Notes: generated by a model from the sequence alone, not told the origin. A stretch of 64,000 nt of DNA from Hetaerina americana (GCA_022747635.1 JAKTNV010000023.1:924001-988000); one strand, 5' to 3'. Positions 22,373 through 36,963 are shown, numbered from the stretch's first letter. Numbers and translations: made by a program.

Positions 22373-23229
22373 TACAGGGTCCGAACAATAAGCATCGTAA
22401 CTGGTTCGCTGTAGCCCCAACGGAGCGGTAGATGGGGGTCAGACAGGTAGAGGGGGCCTCCACCACTCGGGCGCACTTTAGTTCAGTCGCCTCTGGGTAT
22501 GCGTTGAGACAGGAGGTGGATTTTTGTGAAGTGTTTTTTTTGTGGTGTTGTCGCGCCAGCATGGAGCGTACCGTCGAGCAACGATACGTTGTGAAGTTTT
22601 GCGTTAAACTCGGGAAATCCAGGTCGGAGACCCTTAAACTCATTATACAGGCTTAAGGGGATGATGCCTTAAGCCGCACGAGAGTTTTTGAACGGCACAA
22701 AATGTTAAGGATGGCTGGGAGCTCGTCGAAGATGAGCACCGCGTCGGACGCCCGACAGCCGCTCAAACCGATGCTCAGGTGGCCAAAGTGAAAAAGGTTT
22801 TGGACTCTGACAGGCGTTTAAACATCGCCCTTATCAGTAAGAAGACCGGCCTTCCAAGCGGAACCGTCTACACCATTATAACAGAGGATCTTGCGATGAG
22901 GAAAGTGAGCGCGAAGCTGAGCTGCTCACGATAGTCGGCGTGGCAACGTTGCCTTACCGCCCTTACAGCCGCAACCTGGCTCCACCAGACTTTTTCTTGC
23001 TTCCGCGAATAAAAAGGAGCTCAAAGGATATCGGTTCAACTCCATCGAGGCGGTTCAAGCGGGGACGACAAAGGCTCTCAACAGTAATCCGGAAACCGAC
23101 TGCCAGCGGGCGAACTATGCGTATAAATGCAGGAGGAATGCATTTTGAAGATTATCAAGTAATTGTAATGATAACTGCAATAAATTTTGATTTTTGCAAC
23201 CAGTCCCGATACTTTTTGTACGGAGCCTG
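22373..23229 (+). mobile_element. mariner copy, internally deleted
   Basis: The left end cagggtccgaacaataagca at 22375 and the right end at 23195-23229 are imperfect inverted repeats flanked by TA. The transposase N-terminus (TVEQRYVVKFCVKLG) starts at 22562. A helix-turn-helix-like part follows, then only the C-terminal catalytic block PYSRNLAPPDFFLLPRIKR near 22965. The span of about 860 bp is short of the usual 1.3 kb and the first two catalytic regions are missing. Frameshifts add to the decay. Confidence 0.8.
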
Positions 23230-23231
23230 TA

Positions 23232-24014
23232 TGTGCGGTTGGGTAGCATTTCATGGAGAATGGGAAACGTTAAGGAAACAACAAATAATGCATAGAGGTG
23301 CCAATGAGACCGCGGGATAACGTAACAAGTGACCGATTGAGCACTTCAGACGGAGTATACAACTGCTAAGCACCGAACTGAGGGACGGGAACGGTGCAAA
23401 TAAACTCATCACCTGCGTACACCAAATTCAGAAGTTACTTAGAATTCAAACTAAAAACAGGTTCGAAGGCGTATTGACTTCATCTTTAAATATTGTCGTT
23501 GAGAATATTGCAATTTGGCTCAAAAGTACAACAAATTTACAAGTATTACTTGTAAGCTCGTCATACCCAGTACATGTTCAAAAAGTGGTGGTGTATCCGA
23601 ATCCATCGCACTCCCCACTAAAACGTTTTGTACAATGCACGAGGGCAAAAGTCTACCAACTTCTCCTAACATTATTCCACGCAAAATGAACACTAACATT
23701 TTACCCGTTAGGATTTCAGCATCTATAATAGATTGGTGGTGCTTACGGGCAAACTACTACGAGGCCCCGGTGGTTCTTGCGGTCAATTACAACACCAGAC
23801 AACGAACCTAGGGCAGCATCGAAAAAACAAACCGCATCTACCACCACCGCGAGGAACATACATCAGTTCATGGTGAGTGCCACAGACTGATAGGGCCCAG
23901 GAATGCGTCTAAAATGTCAATTAAATGTATTTTGGGTAGAGGCCCTTCATTATTTGTAGAGAAAAAACTACTACCAGGTTTTCTCTGACTGAGAAAGGCA
24001 TTTACATTCTTACC

Positions 24015-24096
<82 letters not shown>

Positions 24097-26010
24097 GCAT
24101 ATATTGCGGAAACGATTTATACACATTAAACCGGAATAATACACGTTTTTCAAAGGGAAAATGCATCAATGGTGGAAAATAGCACAGAAGACCTCAAAAT
24201 CCCAGTGCAGACTCTACGGTAAAATTTTATGAGAATAGTAGACGAACATCTCTCTAACCATGCCTGGCATGGCATTCAACTCGAAAACCTCTCCAGCAGG
24301 AGTAAGCGGTGACCATTGTTACGGTCAGCCTGAATAGAGCCAAATTCCATTTTAAACTTATAAGATACTACATTAAAACAGTTAATGCACCGAAGGTAAC
24401 ATCTCAACACCTGGTGTGAGAAAAAATTAACATTTTACATGAGAAAATAAATAAGCAGATCAGGAAAAAAACAAATCCCTCCGCCCTAAACAATACACAC
24501 AACTTTCTGAACATGTCTCTCGCAAGTGGAAATTTTACTCATCGATCTGCAGCATACTTTTGTCACCATTATTTCGAGCTAAATGTCACTACTCCCTCTG
24601 CGAAAGTGAGTACACTAACGAAGTCCAGTACTAATCTGATTCCATTACCTTTGCTGTTTTGCAATTATTACCAATATAATGTTATAATCTACATTCTTAG
24701 TCAAAGGGGAATTTCAAATTTAACTCGAACATACCATTTGATGCGTCATGTAGGTAGGCACGTGTGTGCATGTTAGTTAGTACACGTGTACATCGTAAAT
24801 AAATCCTGTATATATTTCTAGTCAAGTATGAGTGCATAGTTAAGCACGAATAGCCCTATAACGGGTTTCCTAGAGCAGCGTTAGTGCCCTAACACACCAC
24901 GTTACACACACACACCTCAGGCCCGTCTTGGGGATTATCATTAAGGCTTACATTTATAATCTATAATATATCACTTCGGTTTGCTCGGTGGTCTTCTTAC
25001 ATGGTACTTGTGGGAACATATAAATGCGACTCAATAGGCAAAGCAAACATTGCGTTAGGAACAATAGAAAATGATAAGCTCAACTAGGTTCATTTGCAAC
25101 AACATTAACGAGGCAGATAAAAGGAACAAAAGAATGTGTTCAGGATTTTTAGGCGAAGGAAAACATTCAAGAAAGTCCATCGCAACACTATAATTTACGT
25201 CCTGAAATTTCCGGTGACTGTAGGAAAACCATTCGAAAAATGTTATCTCAAGGTAAAATGAGATTATATTTACTGCCACCACGAGATCCAGGGTAACAAA
25301 TTAAAATTTCCGAATGGCCACATGTGTAATAAGACCTCACGATTTCCAAACATAATGAGTACTGACGCCAAATCTCACGAAAGCAGAGAATACAAATATT
25401 TTACGAATACGAAAATTTATAAAAATTAACTCGTGGAGAAGTCGAGACCCTGGCCGCCGGCGTGAATCGTCATTTCCGACTAGTATCACGGCGGTGGATT
25501 AGATTAAAAATCCAGCTTCACCTCACACTTTTAAGTTCGGGAAATTGGAAACATGGAATTTCAATTAACAAGGGTTAAATCGAAACAAAAGTAACATGGC
25601 ACGACTGATTGCACGATAAAGTCAATCGTCGTTTTTCATGAGGCACACGCCCAAGAAGAATGCCCGGCTCGTGGCTGACATTTAAAACACTAAATTTCAC
25701 ATTAAAAGAAACGTTTCAGGCGTGATATGGTGGAATATCATGATAAATTAAAAATAGCAATAGCATGGGGAAAAACCCCCGGATCACGTCCCCTTCCTCC
25801 GCGGCCCGAAGAGCATGGCGCCGCACCGTGGGACACTCTCAACGAGACACCCCCCTCCATTCGGCCACGACGCGCTCTCCGGACTCCTAGGGTCTTGGCA
25901 CCTTGTCTTCCCCAACCCTTCCCCCCCACTCACATATTCACCCATGCTGCCTTCCACCTTCCCCCCTCTTCCCCTCTTATCCTCCACCCTCCCCTTACTT
26001 GCCTTTAATC
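23232..26010. other. Intergenic or intronic DNA with one microsatellite
   Basis: No genes recognised. 24017-24096 is (TA)n followed by (CA)n. 25780-25990 is unusually CT-rich and GC-rich but has no family resemblance. If the plexin transcript extends leftward as expected, some of this may be intron. Confidence 0.4.
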
Positions 26011-26319
26011 GTAGTAGTAGTTTTGAGGGGAGGCGACCGACAGCTAAGGTCATTTGCGCCATAGGGGATGGACAGGAAAGGATGAAGGGTGGAGAGAAAC
26101 CCGGCGTCGGCATTAGCCTACTCTTTACGAAAGGCGCCAAGGGGTCCGCAGCTTAACGTCCCGTCCGACGGACGGCGTACTCACTCAAAGTGCCCTCCAC
26201 AAAACACCTCAAGTAGGGATCGAGATACCTCTGAAAAATATTCAACACCGCCGGGATTTGAACCCGCGCCCTCAGGGTGGGAAGCCAGTACGTTAGCCCC
26301 CGCACCATCTCGATCCCCC
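26011..26319 (-). mobile_element. tRNA-derived SINE, family 1, copy e (complete, with target duplication)
   Basis: A 309-bp copy flanked by tgcctttaatc at 26000-26010 and again at 26320-26330, a perfect 11-bp target duplication. On the minus strand it starts ggggatcgagatggtgcg and has a B box near 26255-26267. A body with the cgtccgtcggacgggacgtt segment follows, then the (CTA)n tail. This is the clearest copy and can define the family. A LINE partner with a matching tail was not found in this window. Confidence 0.95.
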
Positions 26320-26330
26320 TGCCTTTAATC

Positions 26331-29300
26331 ATATATATATTGGACTCTGAGGTTTAACTGCCACCTGATGATGATGAAATAACATTGAAACCGGTCGTAT
26401 TAAACTTTATTTTTGTGGAAAATTTCTAATTTTAGTTAAACTAAATTTCACGCCCGGATTAAAAAAAGACAAAAAGCTAGCCGCAAGGTACGATGCCCGA
26501 TCGGTACAAATCAAGCTTCATCGCTCGGACAAAACACTCGAAAATCCACATCGTCTTCCACTTTTCGCTTTATAAACACTTGTGGCTGAAAACCACGATT
26601 GCACAAGAAGCCCTTAAGTCATCGTGATCACTCACACCCAGAGGAAACTAATTTCAAAGAAAATTTTCTAGAAGTCGAAGAAAATTTTTCTTAGCATACG
26701 CCAACATTTCTTAGATAGCAACGGCCAAGTCGTCAATTGATAAAACAATAATAACACCAACTGACAAGAATCGTGATTTCTTAATGAGAATATAGAGAAA
26801 TCATTCTCCCATTGACTTTACTCACTGCTTACGGATGCAAAATGGCAGTAAATGCATTGATGGACAAGAGAGCATTGAACGACGCTCATGACATTGAGAG
26901 ATGGTGAAGGGGGCACGGAAACGGAGGGAGTCAGGCGCACGAGAGGCTCGGGAGGTGCAATTTGGCACAAAATACAGAGAACAGACGGAATTAGTGCCGT
27001 AAATATCAGGGCTATGACGAACCATGGTGAAAATATGGTTCACTTTAAACTTGGCTCGTAGGGGAAATGCAGAATTCAAAATCTACCTGTATGACGGCAA
27101 AAATACGTTTTGAGACCACATAAACTTATAAAATAAAAAAAAATGGTACATGTTCCTCCTTCAGTGAAAAACACACGATTGATGTTGACAGAATGGCAGG
27201 TTAACTGTAGAACTTAAAATTCATCCAGTAAATTACAGAATGGGGATTCGTGTTAATCAATGACTGAATGATTCAAAGAGTGCCAAGAGAATGCTCAATT
27301 AATTCACGAAATCAACAATATTCAATGTACATAAAATAGGTAGGCTGAAGGCCTCATAATATCTAAGGGATGATTTGTTCTGGCACGCCCGGGAAATAGC
27401 TTGTTGGCACCCAATGAGTAATGCCAAATGTTGACACAAAACGCATGACAACAAAAAATCAAATTATTGATTTCCCCTCTATGCAACAATTGGCCAATGT
27501 TCGTAGAATCAGAAGATATCTTCAGATGAGCCGTATGAAGCGTAAATATAGCAGCATTATTTATCACTCAAAATAGCGTTGATATTGCCGCTATTTGATA
27601 GGTACGTATATTCCTGGAAACTGACCAAATCCACCACATTTCTGCGATCGACGAACTCCATAACCCTGCTGACTTCGCGCGCATTCTCCAAACGCCCCGC
27701 CACATAAAAACACACAAACACATCACAATAACCACTGAACAAGCCTTGCCACAGCATGTATCACGAATGGCACCGGTTAGAGCATTCGAAGGTAAGCAAA
27801 TTGCTAAAAACATGGTAAATAGTGGATCTCTATAGAGCCTTCTCTTCCGGATGAGGAGACCCAGTTCACAAACCGCCACCTTTCATCGCGTCCCTCCGAT
27901 TGGGTCTTGGATAAAGGCTTGGACATATCACAAGCACACTAATAGTATTTACCTTTAAGCACACGCCACCTATGACTACAAGTTGCCATTCATACTCAAA
28001 ACATAACCTCTACGATACGTATATTATCTAACAAGCAACAAATGATTCACCTTTTTCTCATGTTGAACAATTAATGATTGGTTCCAAATAGATCCCACAT
28101 CATTGCCACCGATATTGATTTTCCTGATGTATTGCCTTCCTCTGATCGCCAAGTTATATAATAAGGCCACTCGCAATATAAGGCCAACGTAGATTTCATG
28201 CTAAGAGATGCCCTCATCAGTCATACATGCACATAAACGGTGAGTACACGAGGGAATTCGCCAATAAAGGTGACTTGCCCGAGGTGAACATCGGTACTAT
28301 TTGTTTGAGGAGCTCACTACTCTTTTCTAGCTAAATCTGTCAAGAAACCACGATATTTGAAATTTTTGCCGGAATTATGTTTTGAAAATCTAGTGCCAAT
28401 AATGCCAGTCGAGTTATTTCCGTAATTGGCGAACGGTTAAGCGGACAAATGGTTGCACACTTTTGTATATGAACAATTTACAGAAGATTTTTCGTTCATC
28501 ATATTCCACCCAATATTGCTAATTCACCCTTGTCATTCATGCTCTCGCTGATGCGTGCCAGAGGACACAATTTCAAGCTGCAGTTAATTTTTATCCTCCT
28601 TTTAACTCGCATTTAAAAATTCTTACAGAACACGAGAATCGCAAACGGTGCAGCGATGCCCTTGCAGGCTATGGGAAAAGTTGGAACTAGTCTATAAAAA
28701 TTATACACTTGAAAATGCTTTGCCGGGGTTATCTGAAGGAAATTCCGAGGAAAAATTCATGCGGTATCCAATGCGGCGCAATGAGACGAGTACGAATGCT
28801 ACGAGAACGATGGGTTGACGGCGACTTGATTGAAATATTTGCGGAACATTAAAGGTTATAGCTGTGGTAACTTTCAAAGGAACCGCAAATAGAATCGAAA
28901 AAGTACTTCAAGGCGACTATGAGCATCGGGTTCAAATATTTAATGAAGAAGGGATGCATACAAAAAGTCCAAACAGCGATTCCGTACTCGACGAAGAACA
29001 TGATTATTTTACTTAAAAGAGATACGACCAGCGTAAAAGCGAAGAGTGAAAGAATAAAAATAATCACTAAATTCAATAAGACCTATACCTGTTTCAATTA
29101 CGAAGTGGATGGAGCTTGTAAAACGAAACCGGTAATATTCTGAGGATTTTAATGCACTCAAAATATCGCCGCCATACTATTATTGTATCCAGTCATGGAC
29201 CGGTCAACCCGGAGCTCCGACCAAATCCAGAAGGACCGGTTCTGCTGAGTGGCCCACGACCGAAAGCTGCAATTCAGATTTTTGCCTAGCGTGTGTTAAC

Positions 29301-31594
29301 GTTCCCGAGACAAACATCTCGGCAGAGCCCACCTCCAGGACGCTTCAAATAAACCAATACCTGCAAGAGGCTCACAATTTCATCATCTTAATTGAATACC
29401 TGTGATTCTGTACATGTCCATCCGGCATTTATAACTTGAATTTGGTTTATAATGGCGATAGCGCGGGATTGATACAGTTATCTGATCCAAGTATAAATGA
29501 AATTCATCCACTACGCTTCGATGAATAGTAAAAAGAAACGATATTAAAAGATAAATAGTAGGAAATACGTTTTTAAACATAAAAATACTAAAATAAACAA
29601 TATGTAAACAGAAAAGGATATTACAAAGGCGGGCAGACTCAGAAGCATTTCCATTCGGGAGTTGCTTTACAATGAAATTTGAAATCGTCTTTCACATATA
29701 ATCATCATGCACGAATTTGAAAAATAAATAAATCTCTCTAAATAATCTGTAGGGACCGGTCCAAGGTTTAGATGTGTCACGGTCCACAAACAGAAAATTC
29801 GACGAAGGAGAACATGGGAACACTTTTTTTCTCCTATCCCTATCTATGATAAAACAATTTTCACAAAAATAATAGCCAAATAGGATAAAACACCGCTTAC
29901 TTAATAAGTTATCATGCTAATTAAATACAATAAATTAACCACCGACAATAGCAAATGTTTTCATATTTATTGTTGATGCTGTGCTCCATATTTTAAGTGC
30001 ACATCAAAGCATGACACGAAAACTTCGCTATTATCTGGGTTTCATTGCTGAAAGCAAAAATATGATGGAGTCAGTATCTTCATTATTCTCGAGTTTCGGG
30101 GAACAATTATTTCCCAAATAATTGAACTTAAATGATAATTTATCTTTGTGGCCGAGTGCCTCGGAAATTTTTTCAATTACACACAACACGTGCTCCGAGT
30201 GGAAATTATGGGTGCAAAGTGCTTCGACGTGCTTAAATTAGCTATAGAAAATAAATATTACATAATGAATATCAGTCTCGGAAATATTCCGGAATGCCAT
30301 TTCCTTCTTTACATTGAATCGCATTTACCGGCTCCATCACATATAATGGTGCAAAATGCCATTCAACGGATCCTGGTGCTGGGAAATTGAAGCGATGTCT
30401 AGGATTATCCCGCTTTGTTAAGTATCAAAATAGACGAAATAGTTCTAGGTCGAAGGCAAGTTTCGTGCAAAACTTTCGGAATGGAAGCTCATAATGTGAG
30501 AGAAGAACTTTCCCCGGCAGTGCAGGGATACCTTTATGAGCTAATGCGTAGCGACTATTTCATGCCCCAGTATGTCAAAAATATATTCTTGGTATGAAGG
30601 AGGAAAATCAACGGTCAAACGTTAGTAACGATACTCGGCAAAAATTGAGATGATTTGACCTCGTATACTGTACATTATGTTTCTTTCATAGATTTGAAAT
30701 CAATTCCTGTGCTAATTTTTACAGTATGTTTTCTGACTTTATATGAAATATTCAGACTGGATGTTTACACGCGGCTTACTTACAAAAGGTTCGATTTCCT
30801 CAAGAATGTTCCATAAACTTTCGTTTGGTCCACCCCTTGTGAAAACCTAACGATGTGCACATTCAACGAAAAAGGGCTACACGACTTCGTACTTTCATCT
30901 CCGGAGTTCAACTTTCACCTTTAGATTATTTAATTTCTCATTAGGAATGAGCGACGTGCTTTCTGATAGAGTAGCGTTTAAAGAATGCTATAACAGTACG
31001 AAAGGGAAGATTCAGCAAGTGTTTGGCATTAATATAGCGATCAAGATTATATAGGGGAACAAAAATATTTTAGAGTAACAAGGAAAAAAATTGAGAAGGC
31101 TGTCAAAGGTACAAAGGAATTCGTTGCTACACATTTCTTTATTTACTCTTATATATCTCTGAAAAGGACCTCGAGGATGTGTGCAAAATGTTACCATCGG
31201 CACCAAAAAATGAATTTCGTAGGACTTAAAAGTACAAATGACATTTCTAAGTACTATGCGATATCCGTGGAACATAAAATGCATGAATCATTGATTTTTG
31301 AAATTTTAGAAAACCGGCAAAGGTTTCCTTACCACCTTCTTTTTGACGGGTATTTTTAATTTTTACGAGCTGCTAAATTATTATCGAGCTTTTACTTCAC
31401 AACACACAAATGCTTTACAGAATTTGATTGACTCAATTTAAAATTTTCATTTCGCGCCTAATATTTGCACATCAAAATTCGCACTTTTTTGTTCCAGCAC
31501 CAAATCCACTCAGGCCGAACAACTTACATAACAATGAAGATAATGCTTCACTATATAAGAGTAATTTTAATTGTCTACATTAAAAGCGTGATTC
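26331..31594. other. Probable first intron of the plexin gene
   Basis: The plexin exon on the minus strand ends with a strong splice donor at 31604, so transcribed sequence must continue leftward. No further plexin exon, other gene or well-preserved transposon is recognisable here. Open frames of 60-100 codons show no family resemblance. Confidence 0.5.
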
Positions 31595-31604
31595 TCTTAC
31601 TCAC

Positions 31605-32903
31605 CCCAGCAACAGGACATTTTCCGTCAAGGATACGTCCAGAAATGTAGTCCATATTCCGAGACTTGGTGCTGCCGTTGAAGCACATGTGAATATTTTC
31701 ATTGAATTTTGACTCGATATCTTGCAAACTGTACACACACAACGCCGATCGCTTTTTAGGCTCGTTGGTAATACCTCGGCTAGGAGAAAAAGCTCCCACT
31801 AAGATAGGTTTACCCACGGCTATTCCCAAACTGGCTGCCAAATCCTGGCCTGCAGCCGCCACTTTGGCGTCCTGAACCAAGTTATGGTTTTCACCGCTGT
31901 GCGATTGACACTGCAGGGTAATTTCCGTGTAGCTGTCATAGTTGGCATCGTTGATGCACGTTCTGGCCAAGCGCGTCACGTAGCCGTGCTCGTCTCTAGC
32001 GGGCAGATGAGACTGCTTCTGGACGATCACAAAGTACGCAAAGTCACTTGCATTGAAGCCATACACGTATTTCACGAGGAAATGGTCTCTATACTTGACC
32101 TCTATGTGAAGAAACGATTGCTTGGAGAAAGAATACTCTGCATAGTTCAAATTATGGAGATTTCGGGAGGAAATGGCAGGGACATCATGCCTGTACTCGC
32201 CATTATTGGTGAACGTGGTTCCTACGTATAAGACGTTTGTTCGAACCCATGGACTGTAGCGGGCGGGGCCTATGAAAGCATAGGTGGATGAGGCTGCATC
32301 GTTGGCTGCCACGCCGATTGGAATGAACTCCGGCGTGGATGAAATGTTAGAGGTATTATACTTTTCACACGCCCCCTGGGAGACAGAGCCACAGGCTATC
32401 AGAATTTTCGACTCCGTGTCCACAACCAGAACCTTATTGACATTGTCGGTGCGTGTCGTGGCCATGTCTGCGGACCCAGAGCACCCGCTTGCGTGGCACT
32501 GAGGACTGTCCGGTCGGGGGCCGGTAGCCACGCTCTCCTCCACGCGTAAGGACGAGTCTAGCTGGAAGAGGCGGTTGACGGCGGCAGCGAAGAGTCGCCC
32601 GGACTCGGGCTCAACAGCCATGTGAGCGAAGCGGTACGAGGTGACGTCATCTGCGGGAAACCTGGCGTAAATATGTCGGAGGGCTGGCGTGGATGCAGCT
32701 CCGGAAGAGGGGCCGGCGGCAGCGGACACCTGCGGAGAAGGCGGCGACGGCGGGGGCGACGGCGCGGCCGCAAGGGAAGACCGGAAGACTCCGGTCGCCG
32801 CCGCCGCCAACAGCAGGAGAGCCGGTGCAGGCCAAGAGCCTCCCATTCTGTTGTCAGGCCTCCTCACCATGGCGAAGACACACTGGCGAGTGGCATGCCG
32901 GAC
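31605..32903 (-). CDS. PlexA: Plexin A-type receptor, first coding exon (signal peptide and most of the sema domain)
   Basis: Plexins are transmembrane semaphorin receptors that guide axons and cell shape. The coding part runs from 32870 to 31605, exactly 422 codons. I chose the ATG at 32870 because its context is gccATGg and an acceptor (ttccag) lies 33 bp upstream at 32904; a second ATG at 32846 is possible. A hydrophobic run (ALLLLAAAATGVF) follows as signal peptide, then a low-complexity Pro/Ser/Ala stretch. The sema propeller shows RFAHMAVEPESGRLFAAAVN, KVLVVDTESKILIACGSVSQ, SPWVRTNVLYVGTTFTNNGE, LARTCINDANYDSYTEITLQ and NMDYISG..DGKCPVAG. A consensus donor (gtgagtaag) starts at 31604, in phase 0. 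The reading frame is intact. Plexin is secure; type A over B is likely from overall wording. Confidence 0.92.
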
Positions 32904-33430
32904 CTGGAACAAACACGAGGGGGCCACGTTATCGGGGAACCGACGCAGGAGACACGGCCCCTCGATGCCGGAGAGCTCAGTTAGAAGCGGCCGTAACCGA
33001 GCGGGAAAACTGTTTTGTGACCCTTCGGATGGTACACCCCACCGGAGAAGCAGTGGGATCAGATCGATAGTAAAATTGACAAAAGGAGGTGAAGTTGCCA
33101 AGAAAGGATTGTCCGGCGGAGAGACTCGAAGCTGTTTGATGTTCGCGGAGTAAATGTTTCGACTAGCATGTTTAGTAGAAGGTACTACGGAGCGCAATGC
33201 CGTGTGGAGGGGGGCTGACGGGTTAGGTGATGGGAGGCAAGAGTGGGGGCGGGTGGAATAGGGGAGGAAGAATGGAAGAGGGAACAGAGGCGGAAATATT
33301 AGTGGGGAGCGAGGCAGAAGACGCAGGCGCAAGCGCAAGGACTACGTGTACCGAGTACCCCGAGGGTGGGAGTGGGTTTCGGAGCTAGGGACTTGCAGCG
33401 CCCTTTCTACGTGCCCGAAAGGGAGGAGGA
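32904..33430 (-). promoter_or_regulatory. Plexin upstream region: splice acceptor and GC-rich sequence
   Basis: On the minus strand a pyrimidine-rich tract ending ttccag at 32904 indicates that an upstream non-coding exon exists outside this exon. The next 500 bp are GC-rich with G/A tracts. The long open frame that extends through here upstream of 32870 is probably not translated. No TATA box stands out. Confidence 0.5.
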
Positions 33431-36400
33431 AATTTCTGCGATCAGCGACATGAAAGCGTCGGGATAGAACGCGGGGAGCATGCATTGCCGTCGATTTCAG
33501 GCGAGTTATGACTCGAAATGGCCGTCTCCCGATTCACACCGTTCGAGTCGACGAAATTCAATGTGGGATGTTGAAAGACAAACCCACAAAACACACCGCC
33601 CATTAAAACAATAAAATCTGTGCACTGAAAAATTAGGGACGTGGATAAGTGATGCATATCCTTCCATGATGAGGAAATTCACACTCCAGCTCAAATTTGG
33701 AAGGTGAGTGAAAATTAAATGACCAAGTAAGCGAATATGAAGAGTCAATGAAAAGAACTATTTACTTTTCCATGGTCAAGAGATCGGCAGCCTTCACAGC
33801 GGTTCGAATGAAAAGGAATGCTTACTTCAGCGTGCGAATAATAAAATATTAATCTTTTAACGTTTAAGCCTTTTTGCTATTAGTACACGTAGTACCTCGC
33901 CACATGCGACAAGTATATTTACGAAACACGAATAACGAGTTACATCCAACAAAAGGGGTCTATGAAACACCATGTATTTTATTAAGGAACAGATATAATT
34001 AATAGATAGTACTTTTTAAAACTTCGAAGACGCCGCACTTATAATCTACAAGGTGACCACCCAGCAAGAACAGTTAATAAACAATTGACTTGGCTCGGGA
34101 GTCAGATGAACATTTGCAGATACACCAGAATGACGTAACTAAAACTTTGGGTCATGACACCTAACATATTCCATACGATATGAACAGAAGCCATAATAAT
34201 TTTTCCTCGCGTTGACGTAAAGATATCCTAAATGAATTTGATTCTGGGAGTGTTGAAAGAATGAAGCGCCAGTGGGTCTGGGCGCCATGACAACCTGGCG
34301 CCCGGGATTGTTGGACTTATTACTGTAATTTGTACCGTAAATTAAAGCAATAGTACTGCAAATAAAAATTTCAGGATCGATAGCACTGACTACTATGCAA
34401 AAATGCTGTTTGTCGCACTTCTTTCTAATATTATATGTTAAATTAGACTAATCTTTCTTTCTCCTATTCAGTATACATTGGAGTGTTTTTGAAAGCTTTA
34501 GAGCAGGATCTCCAGGCGAAAGGGACAGCATTTCTTTCGAAAATATACTAAATGACTCGCCAATAACTTCCTCGGACATATTTGTTATCATCACACGCAT
34601 TAAAGAGCGCGACAAAGTTAATCACAACTAGTCTAACAAAATACACCTGTAGTGACTCTTGTAGTCAGTCTTGAGTCATGACAATAACTTTTATTTTCTA
34701 AATAACCTCTTAGTGAGGTAATACCGAACTATTCATAATACTTTGACATGTAATCATCAAATTCGTAAAGTTATAATACGACAGATCTTAGGCTAGTGCG
34801 GTTAATACTCCAATTTCCTGAGAAGAACTTGAAAAATAATTCGGCAATCCAGAGTAACCTATAAAATTTGGATGGGAAACGATAGCAGTTATACAATTCC
34901 GTTGAAATTCAAAATGAAAACATCAAATAATGAATATGCTTATAAACAGCGAACAAATCACTGCCCAGAGATACAATGACTTCTTTTTATCCACCACTTA
35001 TTTAAATATGGAGTAACCTTGTTTCATTATTCAATCATGATCCTTAAAATTATATGAAAGGGGAGGCAGGTAAAATAATATTGCTCGGAATATACTGGAT
35101 ACAACTTAAGCTCTCTAGCTAGGAAAGAATGAAAATTTCATTTATAGAATGCGATCACCATGACGACTAGCTCCACTGTTTTCAGTAAGTCATAATGTTT
35201 CACTCAAATTCACACAGCCGCATGTATCATTAGTCCAATGGCGCCCAATTTGAATAAGCTTTGAGGCTGGATAATACATCGCAAAAATGATGTAATAAAA
35301 ATGATATGCCTCGAACAACTCCAGGGCTATACATATTAATTAACACAAGGCAACATACGAGTACACTGTAACCAAATAAACAAGATCAAATGCAACTTAC
35401 GTATTCCTTGGCAGGAGGACTAACATCATATGGAATAAATACATGTATCAACTATTACCCACCGTTCTTAAAGAGCAGCACTCAAGAATGTCTCTCACTT
35501 GCACTTCACTTCCAAAAATTGAAACTCCGCCATAAATTCTCGCACGAAACAGAACAAGTCATCGGCTGCGCTGAGGTTTACGTTCGGCCATCGAACTTCC
35601 TCAACAACACTTACTTCAATGGGGGCGAGTAAGTGTCCCGCATTCGATGCACTAAATAAACACAATCTCAAAAAACTAACTTCTAACAGAGTTTCGAAGA
35701 ATTTGTACACATGCAATTCACATTTAAAAAATTTGGCACTCGACGGCGGCAAAATTCAACCACATAATTGGAAGCTCATGCTGGCAGTCTTCATGTTTTG
35801 GCCGAAATTTCGTAAAAATTAAAACTGTTGATAACTTGAACTGAGTTCCACTTTTAAATCAGCTATGAAAGTATACCAAGAGAATTTTTTTATGTAATAA
35901 AATTTAAAAAATTGCGACCTATGGGGTAAAACTTCGAGTCTTGTTGACAGTAGCGGTCGTTAAGCACAGAATCCGTACCTCCACAACCTCAATCCACCGC
36001 ACTTCTGAACACACTGAACTTGAGCCCGTCACTCCAACTTTTAGCAACTGTTTCCCAGATAGCACGGTTGGTGGCGCGCGCGGCGGCGGAACAAGCAACA
36101 GAGGCTGGAATCCTAGCGGCAGGAACATGAGTTTGAGAAGTACCATCGCAGAGGGGTTGGCGGCGAACGCATTCTCACTTCGCTAAGCGATCAGAAGTTC
36201 CCCTATTTTGTCTCACCGATGCCCGAAATCTATTCAATAACACGTATTCATAAACGAATCAGATTTGAGAGAGAATCGAACCCATAAGCCTCGTGATAGT
36301 ATAGGATCGTAGTAAACTAATCATGCAAACCATTTGCCCGGAATCCGAGATGTAGGTAATTCAAGTCCGGTGAAATTTTCCTCAACTCATATCAGAACTG

Positions 36401-36963
36401 ACTGCGCTAAGAGGACGTTTTTTGGATACGTAAAAAAATACTCGGCTTGATAATAATATTCGTTCATGCCAACCAGTTTGGAATTGATTAAAGCCATATC
36501 CGTCGGTAAGCGCCTTCGTGAATCATGAAGATACCGGCTGAATGTATATGCGTTCTAGAGGCAGAAACCGAACCCATGGCTTTCGAGAAAGTTGCCAGTT
36601 GTGCTTCCTTCCAATCTAATCACGAAGGGGAAAAAAAGAGCAAACAAGTGCACCTTTCAATTTTAATTAGAAGTTAACTTTTTATAGAATGGTGTAATAG
36701 CACTTGCTTCAAGTTCAATACTTTTTAGTCATCTTTTCCGGTAATTGAATTTAGAGAACTGCCAAACAATGGTCGCTGACACGATTCTATCCTTTCAGTA
36801 ACTTGAATTTATTGCATTTCATTGCAAAAGCCATAGAGCAACTCTCTTTTCGTTATGTTTTGGGAAAATTAGTTGCGTCGATAATGTTTAGCCGGTTAAC
36901 AATGGACAACATCACAGCTCTCCGCTTTGAAAGGAGTTCTGCCACACACGTACGGACATAACG

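Noticed and set aside
30148..30597. Two adjacent plus-strand frames of 80 and 60 codons
   Set aside because: No recognisable domain, splice pattern or conservation signal; they lie in the probable plexin intron.
32871..33338. 156-codon N-terminal extension of the plexin frame
   Set aside because: A splice acceptor lies inside it at 32904, the next ATG has a strong context followed by a signal peptide, and the extension has no family resemblance.
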